Below, piece after piece: positions 1-12,273 of a DNA stretch of 64,000 bases. Each line of letters opens with the position of its first letter. Positions within the stretch are counted from its first letter, which is position 1. Position numbers and translations under genes: made by a program. A model generated the notes under the pieces. It did no database searches. It had not been told where the DNA came from and saw only the letters and a list, made by a program, of their open reading frames with translations. Source of the stretch: Scilla litardierei. Taxonomy: Eukaryota; Streptophyta; Magnoliopsida; Asparagales; Asparagaceae. The stretch is from the NCBI GenBank assembly GCA_030789695.1, contig CM061142.1, positions 281,225,043 to 281,289,042 on the forward strand. Direction: 5' to 3'.

Positions 1-1997
1 GGAGTGCCTGAGTCATACTACCTGTCTGATCCATTACCATAGCTGGAGGTGTGCGAGCAGCTTGGGTGGACTGCTGAGATGGTTTACTACGGTGGTATTG
101 AGGAGGATGAGTGCACGAGATAGTACCTACAAACTGCTTTGGAGCCCGAGCCCGCCCTTCCTACAGATTCAGTTCAGTAGCCATCACTTCAGACATCTCA
201 ATATGCGCATCAGCTTATTATCTAGGATGATGATATTCAAGGTGGACCACAGAGTCCAGGGATGACTACAGAGGCCATTACCTTCGATGGCGAGGATGCG
301 ACAAGTGACAGTGACTACGAGATGATCTACATTGAGCCAGCGCTGCCTTCTCCTCCACACTTGCCCCTGCAGCCATTTCACCCTCCTCCTGAGGAGTCGC
401 ATCAGCTAGGCGATAGCATCGCCATTCAGGGAAGTTCTCATCACACTTTTCCCTTCATTTATAAATCTCAAGATTCATTTCCATACATTTTAGATTCAGA
501 TTATCGACGTACATATTCATATCCTTATTTTTATTTTGACGACCCTTTTTGGACTTCCTTCATTGGAAGTCAAACTTCTTTTCCTTGGATTGACACAGCT
601 TGTCTCTCGCAGGACACATGAGCACATTCTAGGGAGATGCTGGGAGCTGTGTTGTTAGAATCCAAGGAAGCTGGAGGAGCATCGTTTCCAAAGCAGCTGG
701 CTGAGAAACGAAAGGAGATGCTAGAGTAGCTGCCTCCACCATTACATATTCGGGAACTGCCTTTTGCTAAGGTGTATTCCTTCCTGTACTTAGTGTAAAT
801 AAAATAAAATAAAAAGTTAGTTTTGTTTGTTTTTTTGCATGTTTGCTTTAGTATGCGTGTTTTTCCTCTAGCATTGTTGAATAATATCTAGTTTTACTTC
901 AATCATTGAGGACAATGCTCATTTCTAGTTGGGGGGAGTGAACTATGAAGTTGGATGCTAGTGTTGGGTAGTTTTGAAAAAATTTGATGTTAATAAAAAT
1001 TCTCATTCGTATCATCATCATTCATTCATTTTTGAGCATATCATTTTGGTGCCTCCATCCTTGCCTCCATCACATTTCTTTTGCTTAGTCCCTACATGCT
1101 TAATACCATGCAATTTTTTCGGATTATTATTTTGGTATCAACTTTATATATGTTTGATTGTCATGTTTTAATTTCTTTTCCATTTTGGAGTCAAATGTTA
1201 ATATGCCATGTATGAAACTATTTTATATGTTGTGATACTCTCTTTGAAATAATTTGGGAATAGTTTGGTGTAAGTGGTTGCATGAATTGGGATGAATGGC
1301 TTAGTCTTTGATTGGATAGGGTGTGGCCAATGGGTAATGTTTTGTTTTCCTCCTAAGGAGTGGGTGGATGAGTTGATAACTCATGTTTAGAATGAGAAAG
1401 AGAGTTAATATAAGTGAATGTTTTTTCTAATCAAATTGAGTAGCTGCTGTCCCCACGAAACATTGGGGAGGATGCCAAAGATGAGATTAGGGGATCATTC
1501 TATCCCTTTGCCTATATAGTGTTATCGTGGGTATGCAAAGGTGGCCGTGTTTGCATTTCATAGCATTATTGCGTGAATGCAAAACATAAACATAAACATA
1601 CTAAAACAAAAAGAATACAAAAAAGAGAGAAAAAGAAAATAAAAAGAAAAAGTTAATGAATAAATGAAAGAATAAGCAACAGGAGTGATGCAATCTCAAC
1701 TCCCACAACTTAGAGGAAATTTCTTTTATTTTGGCCATTTCCTTTTGGAAACTTTGCCATTGTGATATATCCCAAGGAATGTGATACGGTGCTTATTACC
1801 GTACTTTTCTTTAAATTGGTTTGAGGAGAATGTCATTTGTTGTTTACTTTCATATATTGTGCATATTGGATTTGGAATCACTTGGAAATAGCATTTGTAG
1901 TATGCCATGATGATATCTTAAGTTTGATGCTTGTTTTTCATTTAATCCGAATTTATCGCTTATTTTGCTAGGGACTAGAAAAATGCTAGTTGGGGAG
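1..1997 (+). mobile_element. R1: 3' internal region of a Ty3-like LTR element (partial)
   Basis: The stretch leads into a purine tract (1988-1997) directly followed by an LTR start at 1998, so it is the 3' interior of an LTR element whose 5' part lies outside the window. It holds the tail of a broken ORF (262-798). An earlier purine tract (931-938, six G then AG) follows a GAGGACAATG box at 908-917, a pairing I associate with plant Athila/Tat-type Ty3 elements. The segment 800-1997 is AT-rich and non-coding, with an A-rich run near 1580-1670. No RT or integrase is visible. Its ORF tail and purine-tract arrangement resemble G1 at 46321-47724. Confidence 0.7.
262..798 (+). pseudogene. C-terminal part of an unrecognised retroelement ORF (R1 copy)
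   Basis: One frame runs from 262 to 798 with stops at 619-621 and 727-729. The product is acidic and rich in Pro, His, Ser and aromatic residues. Near its end, DDPFWTSFIG, an FPW motif and EMLGAVLLES line up with DDYLWDTFIL, LPW and GMLRGALLG of the ORF in G1 (46549-47202). Both end in a QLP/LPPPL-like motif, and both stops lie close to TTAGTGTAAA. I do not recognise the protein family; it is not RT, integrase, RNase H or protease. Its place just before the 3' purine tracts suggests a single-ORF non-autonomous element, or an extra 3' ORF. Confidence 0.55.
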
Positions 1998-2287
1998 TGT
2001 GATTCGTAGTGAAAAGTGTATATTTACGCCCCTTAACTACCCACATTTTGTGCTAAAGATTAGGCTTAATCTTGATCTTTTGGGTATATACTCACTTTAT
2101 GTTTCATATAATGGCTTATTTGCATTCTTTGCACAAAACATCATTATATGGACTAATTTCTCATTCTCCTATTTTTTTTAGGTACTCCTAGGAGTCTTGG
2201 GGATTTTTCCAGAATTTTTTTGGGATTTTTTCAGGAGTTCCGAAGGGGACAAAATCAAGTAAATGGAGATGTGAAGCTGGAGCCAGG

Positions 2288-2560
2288 ACAGTCGACTGTC
2301 CTTACAACGACAGTCGACTGTTCTTTCAACATCAGTCGACTGTTCTATCTCCTCCTGAAGGGCGAAAAAAGCCAACTTACTGTCGATTTGACACTTCTGC
2401 AGTAGGCGACTGAAGCACAAAAGACAGTTGCCTATGGATCACACAGGCGACTGTGATTTTCAAGACAGTCGCATGTCTCCCTTTGGAAGCTACGCTGCCT
2501 GACCAACGACAGGCGACTGACAGTTGTTCGACAGTTGCCTGTCGCGGGTTTTTTCTGCCG
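2288..2560 (+). repeat. Array of short palindromes in the R1 LTR
   Basis: ACAGTCGACTGT occurs at 2288-2299 and 2310-2321, and its core CAGTCGACTG at 2333-2342, so the spacing is 22-23 bp. Variants with AGGCGACTG or CAGTTGCCTG follow to about 2560. The position within the U3-proximal half of the LTR suggests a regulatory array, but this is inference. Confidence 0.75.
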
Positions 2561-3149
2561 AATCTGGGTTGCGAGAAATGGGGTTTCTTAACCCAATTTC
2601 TCCCTATTCGCTGTGATCACTTGGATGCTTCTTTGGAGGGTTAGGATGCAATCCCTTAGGTGTTTAAACCCCTAAACTCTGATGTAATAGAGATCTCCGC
2701 GTTTTTTCTGTTCTATTGGGGGCTAGGAGAGCCCCATCTTCTTCCCAAGGGCAAAGGCTAGGGATTGGAGGCCATTAGAGGCTAGGAGAGCTTGGAGGAT
2801 GTGCAAGAAAGGGGAAAGCTTGGGTTTCTAGGGATTCTATTGGTGATCTCTTCCCTCTCTTGTAACTACTAATGCTTTGTAATTAAACATTTGAATGATT
2901 ATTGAATGAGAGTGAGAACCATTTGATAATCTTTTGATTAATAGCTTGTAATGAATATTAGTGTGTTCATTTTGCATGATTCTTACCCTATTTTCATTGT
3001 GAAGGCCTAGAGACATTTGTGTGTGTATTGGGATTATCTAGGTCTTGTGTGATTGATTAGTAATTGCTCATCTCTTGCATTTAATAGACATAGCATGCCT
3101 TGAAATGGATGCTAGTAGTGTTGATTGATGAGTTATGCCCTAGATTTCA

Positions 3150-3380
3150 TTGAGTCGTGCACTACTCGTGGTGGCGCCGTAGAACAGTAGTGTACCTTAA
3201 GGATCACACCTACGTGCACGATCCGTGCATCCTATTGACACAGATGAAAGGATCGATTCACGAGCTTACGTTAGGAATTTTAACCCACTAATCAACATAC
3301 GAATGAATCGTGCATTATTCTTGGTGGGGCCGTAAAATGGCGGTGTGCCTTAAGGGCATTACCTATGTGCACAACCCCGC
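3150..3380 (+). repeat. Imperfect internal duplication in the R1 LTR
   Basis: Two diverged copies, about 3150-3225 and 3305-3380, share the order TCGTGCA(C/T)TA, GGTGG, GCCGTA, TGCCTTAAGG (or TACCTTAAGG) and a TGTGCAC or CGTGCAC box. The spacing is about 155 bp. Confidence 0.6.
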
Positions 3381-3783
3381 ATACCTTGAAATGGATGCGA
3401 GGATTGATTCATTTGGGATGAACCTATTGCTAATCAACTCACAACCCTAATGACACCCCATTCCACACACTCTTCCTTGATTTACTAACTCCACACTTTG
3501 GTCTACACCCTACATACTTTGGGCTTGGCTCGACCGTATCACCCCACACTTCCACTCACTACACTTGTTAATTTAGTTGGTTGTACCAACACCTTTAGCA
3601 TTCCTTAGCCTATTGAGATTATGATTGTGAAACGAATTGTCTCTGTGGATTTGACCCGTACTTACGGGTTTATATTGCACTTAACACTCCTTCTCTTGGA
3701 GGCGAGCGTGTGAATCCTACTTGGATTGTGCATGCCCCACGGTCAATCAATAGTCTAAACCAGGTTCATGTAATTTCAACCTG

Positions 3784-5127
3784 TGTGGACTAATACACTA
3801 GAGGGGGGTGAATAGTGTATATAATGAAAACTGTTGCAATTAAAGAGTTACTTCGAATTGCTTAAGATGTGCAGAAAGTAAAGTACATGAATAATGTAAA
3901 TCAAATGCAAACAGAGAGATGTATCTTGGTTCAGATCCTCTTGATCATAGTCCAGTCCTCTACCTCCAGTAGAGATTTTCCATTATCAACACTTAGAAAA
4001 CTGCAAGCAAAAACTTTACAAAAATGGCAACACCTCCAGTGTTCCAAACTGTGCTCAATCTCTATCAAGAGATTAAGATAACTTTGTAATGAAATAACAA
4101 ACACCTATAGCCTTGTAATGAATATGTAATATGAATTCAAAGGACGGTGTTTAGAGGAGAGACTTCAATGTTTCAAGATATGAAATGCTGAAACACAATT
4201 AAAGTTCTTCTGTTCTTAAATGACGAAAGAGATCTATTGATTTCTTCTTACAAATAAGAACTTGAACAACTTTCCCAAAAGTGTTGAAAATCCAAGTTCT
4301 TCCATTCTTAAACGAAGACAGAAATCCAATGATTTCTTCTTGCAAATAAGAAAAGAACAACTAATGTCAAAAATGCTTTTAAGAACTTAATTTCAACAAA
4401 TCACAAAATGAGATAGAGAATCAAAAAAAAGTTGTAATCCGAAAGTGAGAACGTACCCCTAAATTTATAGGATTGAAAAACGGTTCCAAAACGGTTTGCA
4501 ATGCAACGGTAAGAAACTGATTTAATAGGATAAAAATAAAATTAGCAGGCTAAAAAATCTGTCTAGGCTGCTAATTCTGAAATGTTAGAAGTTTTATATG
4601 CAACAGCAAGAAACTACCTTAATGGTACAAAAAAGAAATTAGCAGGCTAAAAAATCTGTCTAGACTGCATATTCTGAAATGATGGATTTTTGTGAACGTT
4701 GGAATATCAAACCGTAATGATTGAAGAAAAATCTTTCATTCAAAGATTATTGGAACTTAATAGTCATGGAAATGAATTGGTCGACTAAACTTAGAAGTGG
4801 AATTATTTGTGATATGAGAAATGTGGTTTGAAGGATGAAAAGAAAATGACATATGAAGCTAAGATAAATTATTATAAGGCTTTAACAATCTATGAAATAT
4901 ACAATTCTTCTTGATACATAAATCCGTAGATATTTGAAATTTATCTGGAGCATTTAGCAGAAGGTCCTTGTCGCATATTTATATTCAGTACTTTGAGTTG
5001 TCTGTCCATTGTTGTATACTGCATAACAAGTTAGTATACCTGCATAGATAGAGTTATTATAAACAAAATATGTTTGTCATATCAAAACCATATAGAGATA
5101 GGAATATGGAATTATGAAATTCCAACA
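3784..5127 (-). mobile_element. LTR in minus orientation, probably Ty1/copia
   Basis: Read on the minus strand it starts TGTTGGAATTTCATAATTCC at 5127 and ends at about 3784 with AGTCCACA. Just before the end is the block ACCCCCCTCTAGTG, which matches the ACCCCCCTCTAGTAC block at the ends of the S1 Sirevirus LTRs (about 50213 and 61646). A purine-rich GGTCAGTGAGAAC precedes the start on the minus strand, as expected for a 3' LTR. No matching 5-bp target duplication is seen, so it is probably a truncated element rather than a clean solo LTR. No ORF of note. Confidence 0.55.
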
Positions 5128-5639
5128 GTTCTCACTGACCTTAAACTGTCCTACCTAGCACAAGCTTACAGACAATGATTTCCTTGAGCTCTGTGTCCAA
5201 CAAAACAAAAGCGTGCTACCTGTCACTCGCCTCTATGAGGGGCAGCTTGAACATACTGATGTTCAAAGCAAGTTTTTTCATACAGTTTGGTAAGTCAACT
5301 TAAGGTTGTATGGAAAACAGTTTTGATCCGCCAGATTCGAAACTTCGATCAAACTGTTTGACTCGAAGATGAGTGCACGAGTGGTGCAAGACTATGTATC
5401 CAAATCAGATCTTGAGTCAAGCAACTTATTGAGTCAACTCAAGGTCATGAAGCTCACGTGTTTGGATACGTGAGGTGCTTGCACAGCTAATAATTTTTAT
5501 TGGGAAAGTATTATCTAAATGTGATTTAGAACGGAGAAGGCATTGAGGAAAGTCGGTTGAGAAAGAAAGTTTTGATTATGATAAGAAAAAGCAAAAGTAG
5601 GAGGAAATGAAAATGTAACATATTTGATGTCACGATTTC
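5128..5639. other. Non-coding stretch, no recognisable content
   Basis: I see no coding similarity or terminal structure here. It lies between a minus-strand LTR and plus-strand copia remains, so it probably holds one or two truncation junctions. Confidence 0.4.
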
Positions 5640-7214
5640 GGGATAATTGTTATACAAACGAAGAACACATTTTGGCGAATGTCTTCGCTTTGCTTCTGAA
5701 GCAATATTTCGGTGTGAATGTTTTGTATAACGATATAGTATTAAATATTAATACACGAATATGCAAGTTATAGAAACTTTATCTATGGCAAAATAGACTT
5801 GGCCATACCGATGAGAACAAACTTGACAAGTCACTTAAAGAGAGTTTTGATCTCTCGTATTATGAGTCGAAAGACACTTGTAAGTCTTGTCTCAAAGGTA
5901 TGATGGTCAAACACCTTCTGTAAGATAGTGGGAGAATGAGTTGAAGAAATCGTGGTCTCGTACATACGGATGTATTCAGACCCAAGTCTAAATTAGCCTA
6001 GATATATGTTATACTTATTTTATTACGACAAGTGTTCTTAATGAAACACAAGGCTGATAAAATAGCGTACACAGTAACAGAAGTATTTTAACTGCTTTGA
6101 TCGGATCGAAGAGTCGAATATTTAGCTGTATAATACTTGTGTAATTAAAAGAAAATGTGATTTTCTCACAGGTCAAGTCTCTTAACACATTGGTGTGTTG
6201 GAGAGTATGAATCGCATTTTGTTAGACATGATGCGATTCATGGCAAGTGACTTTGAGTTACAATCCTCCTTATGGGTTAAGCCCAGATAATAATGCCTAA
6301 GTTCTTGATAAGGTTCTCTATGGACCTTACCTATATGATATTCTTTAAATTAATTGTTAGGAAGTCACAGGATTACTCGAGCCTCGTAAGACGAAAAGTC
6401 GAGTAATGCATCATAGTTGATGATGACCTAGACGACTTCCAAGATGCCATTCGAAGTAGTGGCTATTAAGAAATGGCTTGATGCAATCTGAAAAAGGTCC
6501 TTGCACGTAAACAAGGTATAGAACTTGGTTGACGTGCCCAAGGAAAGCGTTTCTTTTGACTGCAAGTGAATATTAGAGACAGAATATTAGTGCAGATGGA
6601 CAAGAGTGAAGTACAAGTTATGCTGGTTGAGAATAGTTATCATCAGAACTACTATAAATGGATTGTGATGAAACTTTATCACCAACAGCTGTGTACAGAT
6701 CTATTCGAATTAGACTCGATGTAAATGCTCATGATGACCATGAAAACTGGTGTATTCATGTATATTCTATTTTCTAAATATGATTTAGAAGAAAGAACTT
6801 ACCTGAATCAGCTAAAGAGTATTCAAGGTCAGTGGGAGCGAATTAAAAGCATGCGAGGCATCAAGGAGCCAGAACATATATTTTGACAAAGTGGACAAAG
6901 AGTTTGACCTTTATCCGAAATTATTATGAACCGTGAAGTTAACCGATAACTATGTAAGATTATTCTCGTAAGGTACAATGAGCTGGATGAGATCCAGGTA
7001 AATTAAATATTATGGATTCCAAGAGACCAAGGAAATTATTTGGATGAGATTCAAATGTGTGGTCTAACATGAACATAGAAACTCCTTAAGTCCATAACTA
7101 AAGACGGTTTTGCAGATTCACTCACGAAGTCTCTACCACATAAAGTCTAGAAAGACCTATGTGTGATTGCTGTATGAGATACCGGGATATTTGGGCATGG
7201 GTGCAAGTGAAAGA
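5640..7214 (+). pseudogene. Decayed Ty1/copia pol (integrase to RNase H remnants)
   Basis: There is no long open frame, but conceptual translation gives ordered copia landmarks. Around 5790-5930 is a GAG-pre-integrase segment (WQNRLGHTDENKL, then CKSCLKG, an HHCC zinc-finger remnant). Around 6195-6270 is the integrase segment ESMNRILLDMMRFM. Near 7095-7150 is the pol C-terminal motif DSLTKSLPHKV. Frameshifts and stops lie between these landmarks, and the RT core is hardly readable. The spacing is shorter than in an intact element, so internal deletions are likely. Confidence 0.7.
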
Positions 7215-8376
7215 TGTTGGGAGATAGGTATGCTTTCGTACTCGAGGCAATTTATCTCTTTGTAAGTGTATAAACATCTTGTTCAAAATTATAGTAAGCT
7301 GTATAGTAAGAATTTATCTAAGTTAATAAAATGTAGTCGACATTAGAACTTAGGTAAATTCCTAAGACTTAATACAAGGTTAAATAAGTATCGAAATGAG
7401 GATATCGGTCATGGAGAATTGCTTGACCGTTAGTAGCATAAGTCTGAAATCGTTCATGGTCATAGACGTTTCGAGAAAAGGATATCGAAACGTCGGATAG
7501 ACCATTGTGTCTTTGTTTTCACCATGGAGTAGTGACGATGATCTCATGGTCGTTCAACTTGGCTAAGTCAGAGACGAGACACAGTTGCTCATTGGAGAAT
7601 GAGTTCACTGAATGACCCAACGAGAGTTATCACATGGCTAACATAACAAATTTGTCAGTGATAACTCTTTGTGATGATAAGCAAGTTGGTCCTTAGACTT
7701 GAGGTTATTATACGAACCTGTACATGAACGGTGTCACTTAGATTTCTGACCTAGCATCGAGGCAAGGCCTGTCGAAAGGTCTTTAATTGGGTGACACTTG
7801 AAGCATGTAAGGAGAGTAATGACCAAGAGAGAATTCGTCTCTCCCGTTATAGGAAGTTAGTATCGCATGTGTTGGTTTGGTCTTTAGTGAAAAACTTTGG
7901 CCAAAGTAAGTTGGAATAAGTCCAAAATTATTTGACTAAGGACCAATGGAGACTAACCAGCTTCGACCTATTGTGGTTGACAGTTTGACTGTACCCTAGG
8001 CTTGATTAGACGACATAGTTTTGACGAAGAGAATAAACTGCGGTATTCATCACGAACACATTCATGGTGGTCCCAAAAATACTCATGTCAATGAGTTAAC
8101 CACATAATTATGATACCACAACGGGGACGGTACCTGCTGCTCGTGGGCATTGCCGTCTGGGGTTTTGAGCCCCACCTGTAGTAGGGTCAGGCTGTAGGGT
8201 CTCATACAGAGTGAGACCTTCGTCAAGTAATAGGAATTCTTTTAGGGAGATAATACATTGGATGTATGTGAATTGATTAAGTCGCAAAGAGTTTGTGATA
8301 TAAGACATAAAACTGCAAAGAGGTTGTAGATAGATTTTGGATTAGGGGATAAATGATCCTGATTGGAACTGGGAGA
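7215..8376 (+). other. Copia 3' untranslated region or LTR-like sequence
   Basis: It follows the pol C-terminus. GTGCAAGTGAAAGA plus TGTTGGG at 7215 looks like a copia purine tract and LTR start. A second such junction, GGAACTGGGAGA plus TGTTGAGGGATG, occurs at 8377. I favour 8377 as the LTR start and take this part as the 3' untranslated region, but the alternative cannot be excluded. No coding region is visible. Confidence 0.4.
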
Positions 8377-8949
8377 TGTTGAGGGATGTATGCCCTCAGT
8401 TCATTTGTATTTGATGCAAATGGATTTTAATATTAAAGAAGTTGATTATTGCATATGATGCAATAGAAAATAAAATATATATTGTAAAATGTTTACAAAT
8501 ATATTTTATAAAGGCATAGAAACGAAGTGGATTTTTCCACGAAAGTCGGGAAGAAAACCGCGCTCAAATCAGAGGTATAACGGGCCCAGAAAGACAGTTT
8601 AAAAGGGGTTTTAAATAGTATTCAAAGGGGCCCAAAGAAAAGAAAATGGCCCAACAAGTTTTTTAAACAAAATAAAAGGAAGGGAAAGTCCCTTTTAGAC
8701 CTGGCCCATTGGGCCGGGTAAGAATTTTTTACCGACCAAAAGGGGCACTTGAGAGGCGCCCATATTTTTGCCCAAAAGAAAAAATGGCACCATGTGGTGC
8801 CCTTTCACTGGTGCCCGTAGGGCGCCTGACGCGCCCTGTAGGGCATGCATGTCACGTGCCGCAGGGCGCCAGGCACCCTGCAAGGGCACGTGCATGACAC
8901 GCGCCCGCGGGCACGTGCCTGGCACGCACCCCTATGGGATGTGCGTGCG
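8377..8949 (+). mobile_element. Partial copia 3' LTR, truncated at the CACTA junction
   Basis: It begins TGTTGAGGGATGTATGCC, the form typical of Ty1/copia LTRs, after a GGGAG purine tract. The part 8700-8945 is GC-rich with nested short inverted repeats (GGGCGCC, GGCACGTGCC-like). The sequence changes abruptly at about 8950, where the CACTA transposase remnant begins, so the right end is truncated or lost. Confidence 0.5.
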
Positions 8950-10564
8950 TCAAACTTGTTTAAGGTACGGATTTCTAAGAACCACCCAATCATCGTCTAC
9001 CATTATATCTTTAACATAAAAACATTGGTTTGCTTGCGAGGTAAACATGAACTTCTCATCCGGATAGATTTCCTTCTTCAGATTAACGTCCGTGAAGCCC
9101 AAGTCGTCTGTCTTCTTTCCTTGCTCACACCATCGCACCTTAAACATAACATGGCTCACTCCTTCCGAAAGCCATAAAATAACTCAACCACATCTACAAC
9201 CAGGCCATAATAGAGTATTTGACCTTCTTTTGGTTATTGATCTCTGGATCTTACATATGAAAACTGTGTAAAGGATGAGAAGATTCCACTATTTTGGGTG
9301 CATTGGTCCTTCTCGACTTCAATGGTATTAAATATGTAACCATTGATAGAATAACCTCCATTTCGATGTACTGTGATGTCAGGACCTCTGGCGTATTTTT
9401 GGATATCCTCGGATAGCTGTGCACCGTGAACACATTGCTCTGCCACCTTTAAGATAAATAAGAATCGCACTCATATACGCAAGTTATCGAAATTGATTTT
9501 GTCATAGGTGTGTAACTATCATGAAAAATCGATGCGAGTACCGTCGGTTTCAGCCATGACGAAAATTCTTTAGAGTGTGCATCCGCAACCGTTTGGTTAA
9601 GAGTATTTGCGTGCAATTGGGCTTGGAGTACTTCTAGATGAAGACTGAGGGACAAGTAAAGAAAACTATTAAAACTTGGGAATTACACCACTTACAAAAG
9701 TGAATAACTCAGCTTTATTACCTCTGATAAGAGTCAAATATGCGTAGATTATTTAGAACATATGAATGTGCTTGTTCAAGCTCAATTTTACTAAAGCGTG
9801 TGTCCTCTCCATAATCATTATAGAATACTCCATCAGTAACTCTTGCCAGACAATTTACCCTTGTGTCTACACCCCGCAAATAACGAGATATGAACATCAA
9901 TGCCTTGTTTGACGTATAATTCTTCGAAATTGACCCTTCTGGCCGTGCACAATTGTGCACAAGTTGATTCATGAACCCTAGATACATGCGGTTCTAAAAT
10001 CATAAAAAGATTCAAATTCACTTTAATTTTGTTCCTAGCAAAATAGAATAATATATGGCACGACGTTCACCTTTCAACGGGGTACATCCATCGATATTGT
10101 ACCCGGCCCTGCAATGCAGGCCTCCTATGCCAGGTGCACAGTAAGATGAACCATAATTGTAAAGAATGAAGGGGGAAAATTATTTCCATATTACACAGTG
10201 CAAGGATAACCCACGCCTTTAAATCTTCAAACTCACCAACGTCTATCACCTTCGAGCACACCTGCCTGAAGAACACACAGAACTGTATCAGGACTTTTGC
10301 AATCTTCTTATCGACATGACGTAAAGTAACCGGAAGCAACTGATGTATCAAGATATGATAAGCATGTGTCTTCAATCCAAATATCTTCATCTGGTCTATG
10401 TGCACACATCTTGATATATTCGAAGAATATACATCTGGTGTCTTCAATGACTTGAGAAACACGCACAGATTATGAATTTCATCTCTTGACAGGGTGACCC
10501 AAGAAGCTGGCAGGTCGTACTTGTAATTTTCCTTTTGTACAGCATGCAATTTAGGACGTTGACG
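8950..10564 (-). pseudogene. CACTA (En/Spm) Tnp2-type transposase, C-terminal half (C1)
   Basis: Minus-strand fragments follow one another in the order of a plant CACTA transposase. At 10067-10564 is a DUF4218-like block (DLPASWVTLSRDEIHNLC, SSNISRCV, then LKTHAYHILIHQLLPVTLR). At 9718-9987 it continues (NCARPEGSI, SRYLRGVDTR, IELEQAHSYVL). At 9234-9655 is FSSWLKP, ARGPDITVHRNGGYSINGY and TQNSG. At 8950-9159 is a DUF4216-like end (TDDLGFTDVNL, FYVKD). Several frameshifts and stops make it non-functional. It continues the half at 12274-14175 across an insertion. Confidence 0.85.
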
Positions 10565-12273
10565 CACCCAGAACCTACACCTAGATTCCACCTAGCGGTG
10601 TCACGGTCGCCAGGCATTGTATGGCCCCTAGGTGTCAATTCCGGGCTCCATCCGCAAGCAGACGGTGTCGAATTATAGTATAAAAGATGTCAGATCCCAC
10701 ATGGATGGTGACAGTGTATTTAGGTTCTCAGCTTACTTTTATATCTCGAAGTGAGATAGCTGTAGGGTTGAAAGGATTGGTTGTGGTATTGTTGTTGATT
10801 CAATAATAAAAGGAACTAGGGTATTAGGGATCATCGCTAAGACCGTCGGGGATCGATATTGGAATAGGATCCTTACGTTGCATTAGGTTTAGGGGATTAA
10901 TCTCTCAATTCATACCACTCTCATGGTTTAGAATTGCGAGATTTCTGGTGGCTCTCATTGACGTAATGGCGGTAGCCGTCAATGTAGTGATATTGTTCGT
11001 CGGTGGATCCCCTCAAGGCATGAGCTGGGCATGGTCACGAGCCTTGGTTGAATCCACCGATTTCCCTATTCAAATCCCAAGGATGCTTCTTAAGCTCATC
11101 AATTCCACAGACGTGGGCATGATCTCAGTGCGAGTTATCCTAGGGATCTGGTAGGATCGACCGGAATACGCCCCTTTATTCCTAATTCAACCTAGAGATC
11201 CGGATCTACATCTCCCCCCTAAAGTCTTAGGGCTAACCCATCAACCCTAGAAGGGACTACTTACTCATGGCGATTTTAACGAATAAAAATATGATTTTTG
11301 CAAGGGAAAACATCGTAGAAAATTAATCGGATAAGGATTGAATAGCTTACGTGCCGAAGACGAAGAAAAACAACGAGCAATAATTCTAAAGAAATACCAA
11401 GAATTCCGAAACGCAGAGAATAGTAGATCTCCAAAAGCAATTCAATAATCTTCCAGAAAATAAGTTTTAGATCCAACAACCTTTTCTAATCTCCTCTCCC
11501 TCTAAAAGTAATTCAAAAATTAACAAAAGAAAGAACTCCCATAATGCAGCAGCCCAGATCCACACTTCACTCCCCAATCATGCAACAGACGGCCACGCGA
11601 AATTTTCAAAATTATCCTTCAGTGTCGTTGACCGAGTCAGTGACTCGGTCAAGCAGAAGATTGCTCGGTCGGCTGCTCGGTCGAGCAACCCTTCTACTCA
11701 GTCGAGTACGTCAGGGAGTCGTGCTTCTCCAAAAATCGCCACTGTGATGCTTGGCCCGAGTCAGCTCTGCTCGGTCGAGCAGCCAGCTGACTCGGTCGCC
11801 AAAAGATCTGCTCGGGCCGTGTAGGAGGTTGGATGAGCGTCGGACTTAGGGGCTGCTCGACCGAGCACCATGAGTGATCGGTCGGAGCGGCATGCGTATC
11901 TGCTCCATTCTTCATCTTGCCTCTGCTCGACCTAGCAGCTGCTCTGCTCGGTCGAGTCGCCTGGGAAAATATTTGTTGAAGCTCCTGTAGCTTCTCCTCT
12001 CCTCTTGCTCTCTCCTCCACTCCTCCAATGGCTCCCAAAACTTGGCGAACTCCTATAGAGCGTCGCCAATGGGCTCACTGGCATGTCAGATATTTCCATA
12101 TCCAAAATGGGTCCCGAATCGCTCTAAAATCCCTGAAAATCCATAAAACACTATGAAACTCGAATATAACGTTAGAATTGCAATATCGTAGGAAAATACG
12201 GGATTTGGGTGCGAAAATGGCATGAAATGCAATAGCATGATGCTCTGAAAAGATGTAAAATATGGACACATCA
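10565..12273 (-). mobile_element. 1.7-kb insertion in the CACTA transposase, probably an old LTR
   Basis: It splits the transposase between the codons for ...LNIR and QRPKLHA.... Removing it and one copy of the flanking GACG repeat (10561-10564 and 12274-12277) makes the reading frame continuous. On the minus strand it starts TGATGTGTCCATATTTTACA, which resembles starts of some plant Ty3 LTRs, and it has clustered CTCGGTCGAG palindromes (about 11645-11960). The other end does not show a clean CA terminus, so whether it is a solo LTR or an LTR plus a bit of interior is unsettled. No coding capacity is recognised. Confidence 0.6.

Larger units (their letters stand above)
1998..3731 (+). mobile_element. 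R1 3' LTR (Ty3-like)
   Basis: It begins TGTGATTCGTAG straight after the purine tract at 1988-1997. The right end is uncertain; the best TG...CA end is GATTGTGCA near 3731, and the matching 5' LTR is outside the window, so neither the target duplication nor the exact length can be confirmed. Inside are a palindrome array (2288-2560) and an imperfect internal duplication (about 3150-3225 and 3305-3380). Confidence 0.65.

Noticed and set aside
3784..5127. Clean solo LTR
   Set aside because: The flanks (ACCTG and GTTCT) do not form a target duplication.
7215..8376. Complete LTR starting at 7215
   Set aside because: No second copy or target duplication was found, and a better copia purine tract/LTR start occurs at 8377; kept as uncertain 3' untranslated region.
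8695..9177. Short overlapping frames around the GC-rich inverted repeats
   Set aside because: They arise from the GC-rich end of a copia LTR and the antisense of the CACTA remnant.
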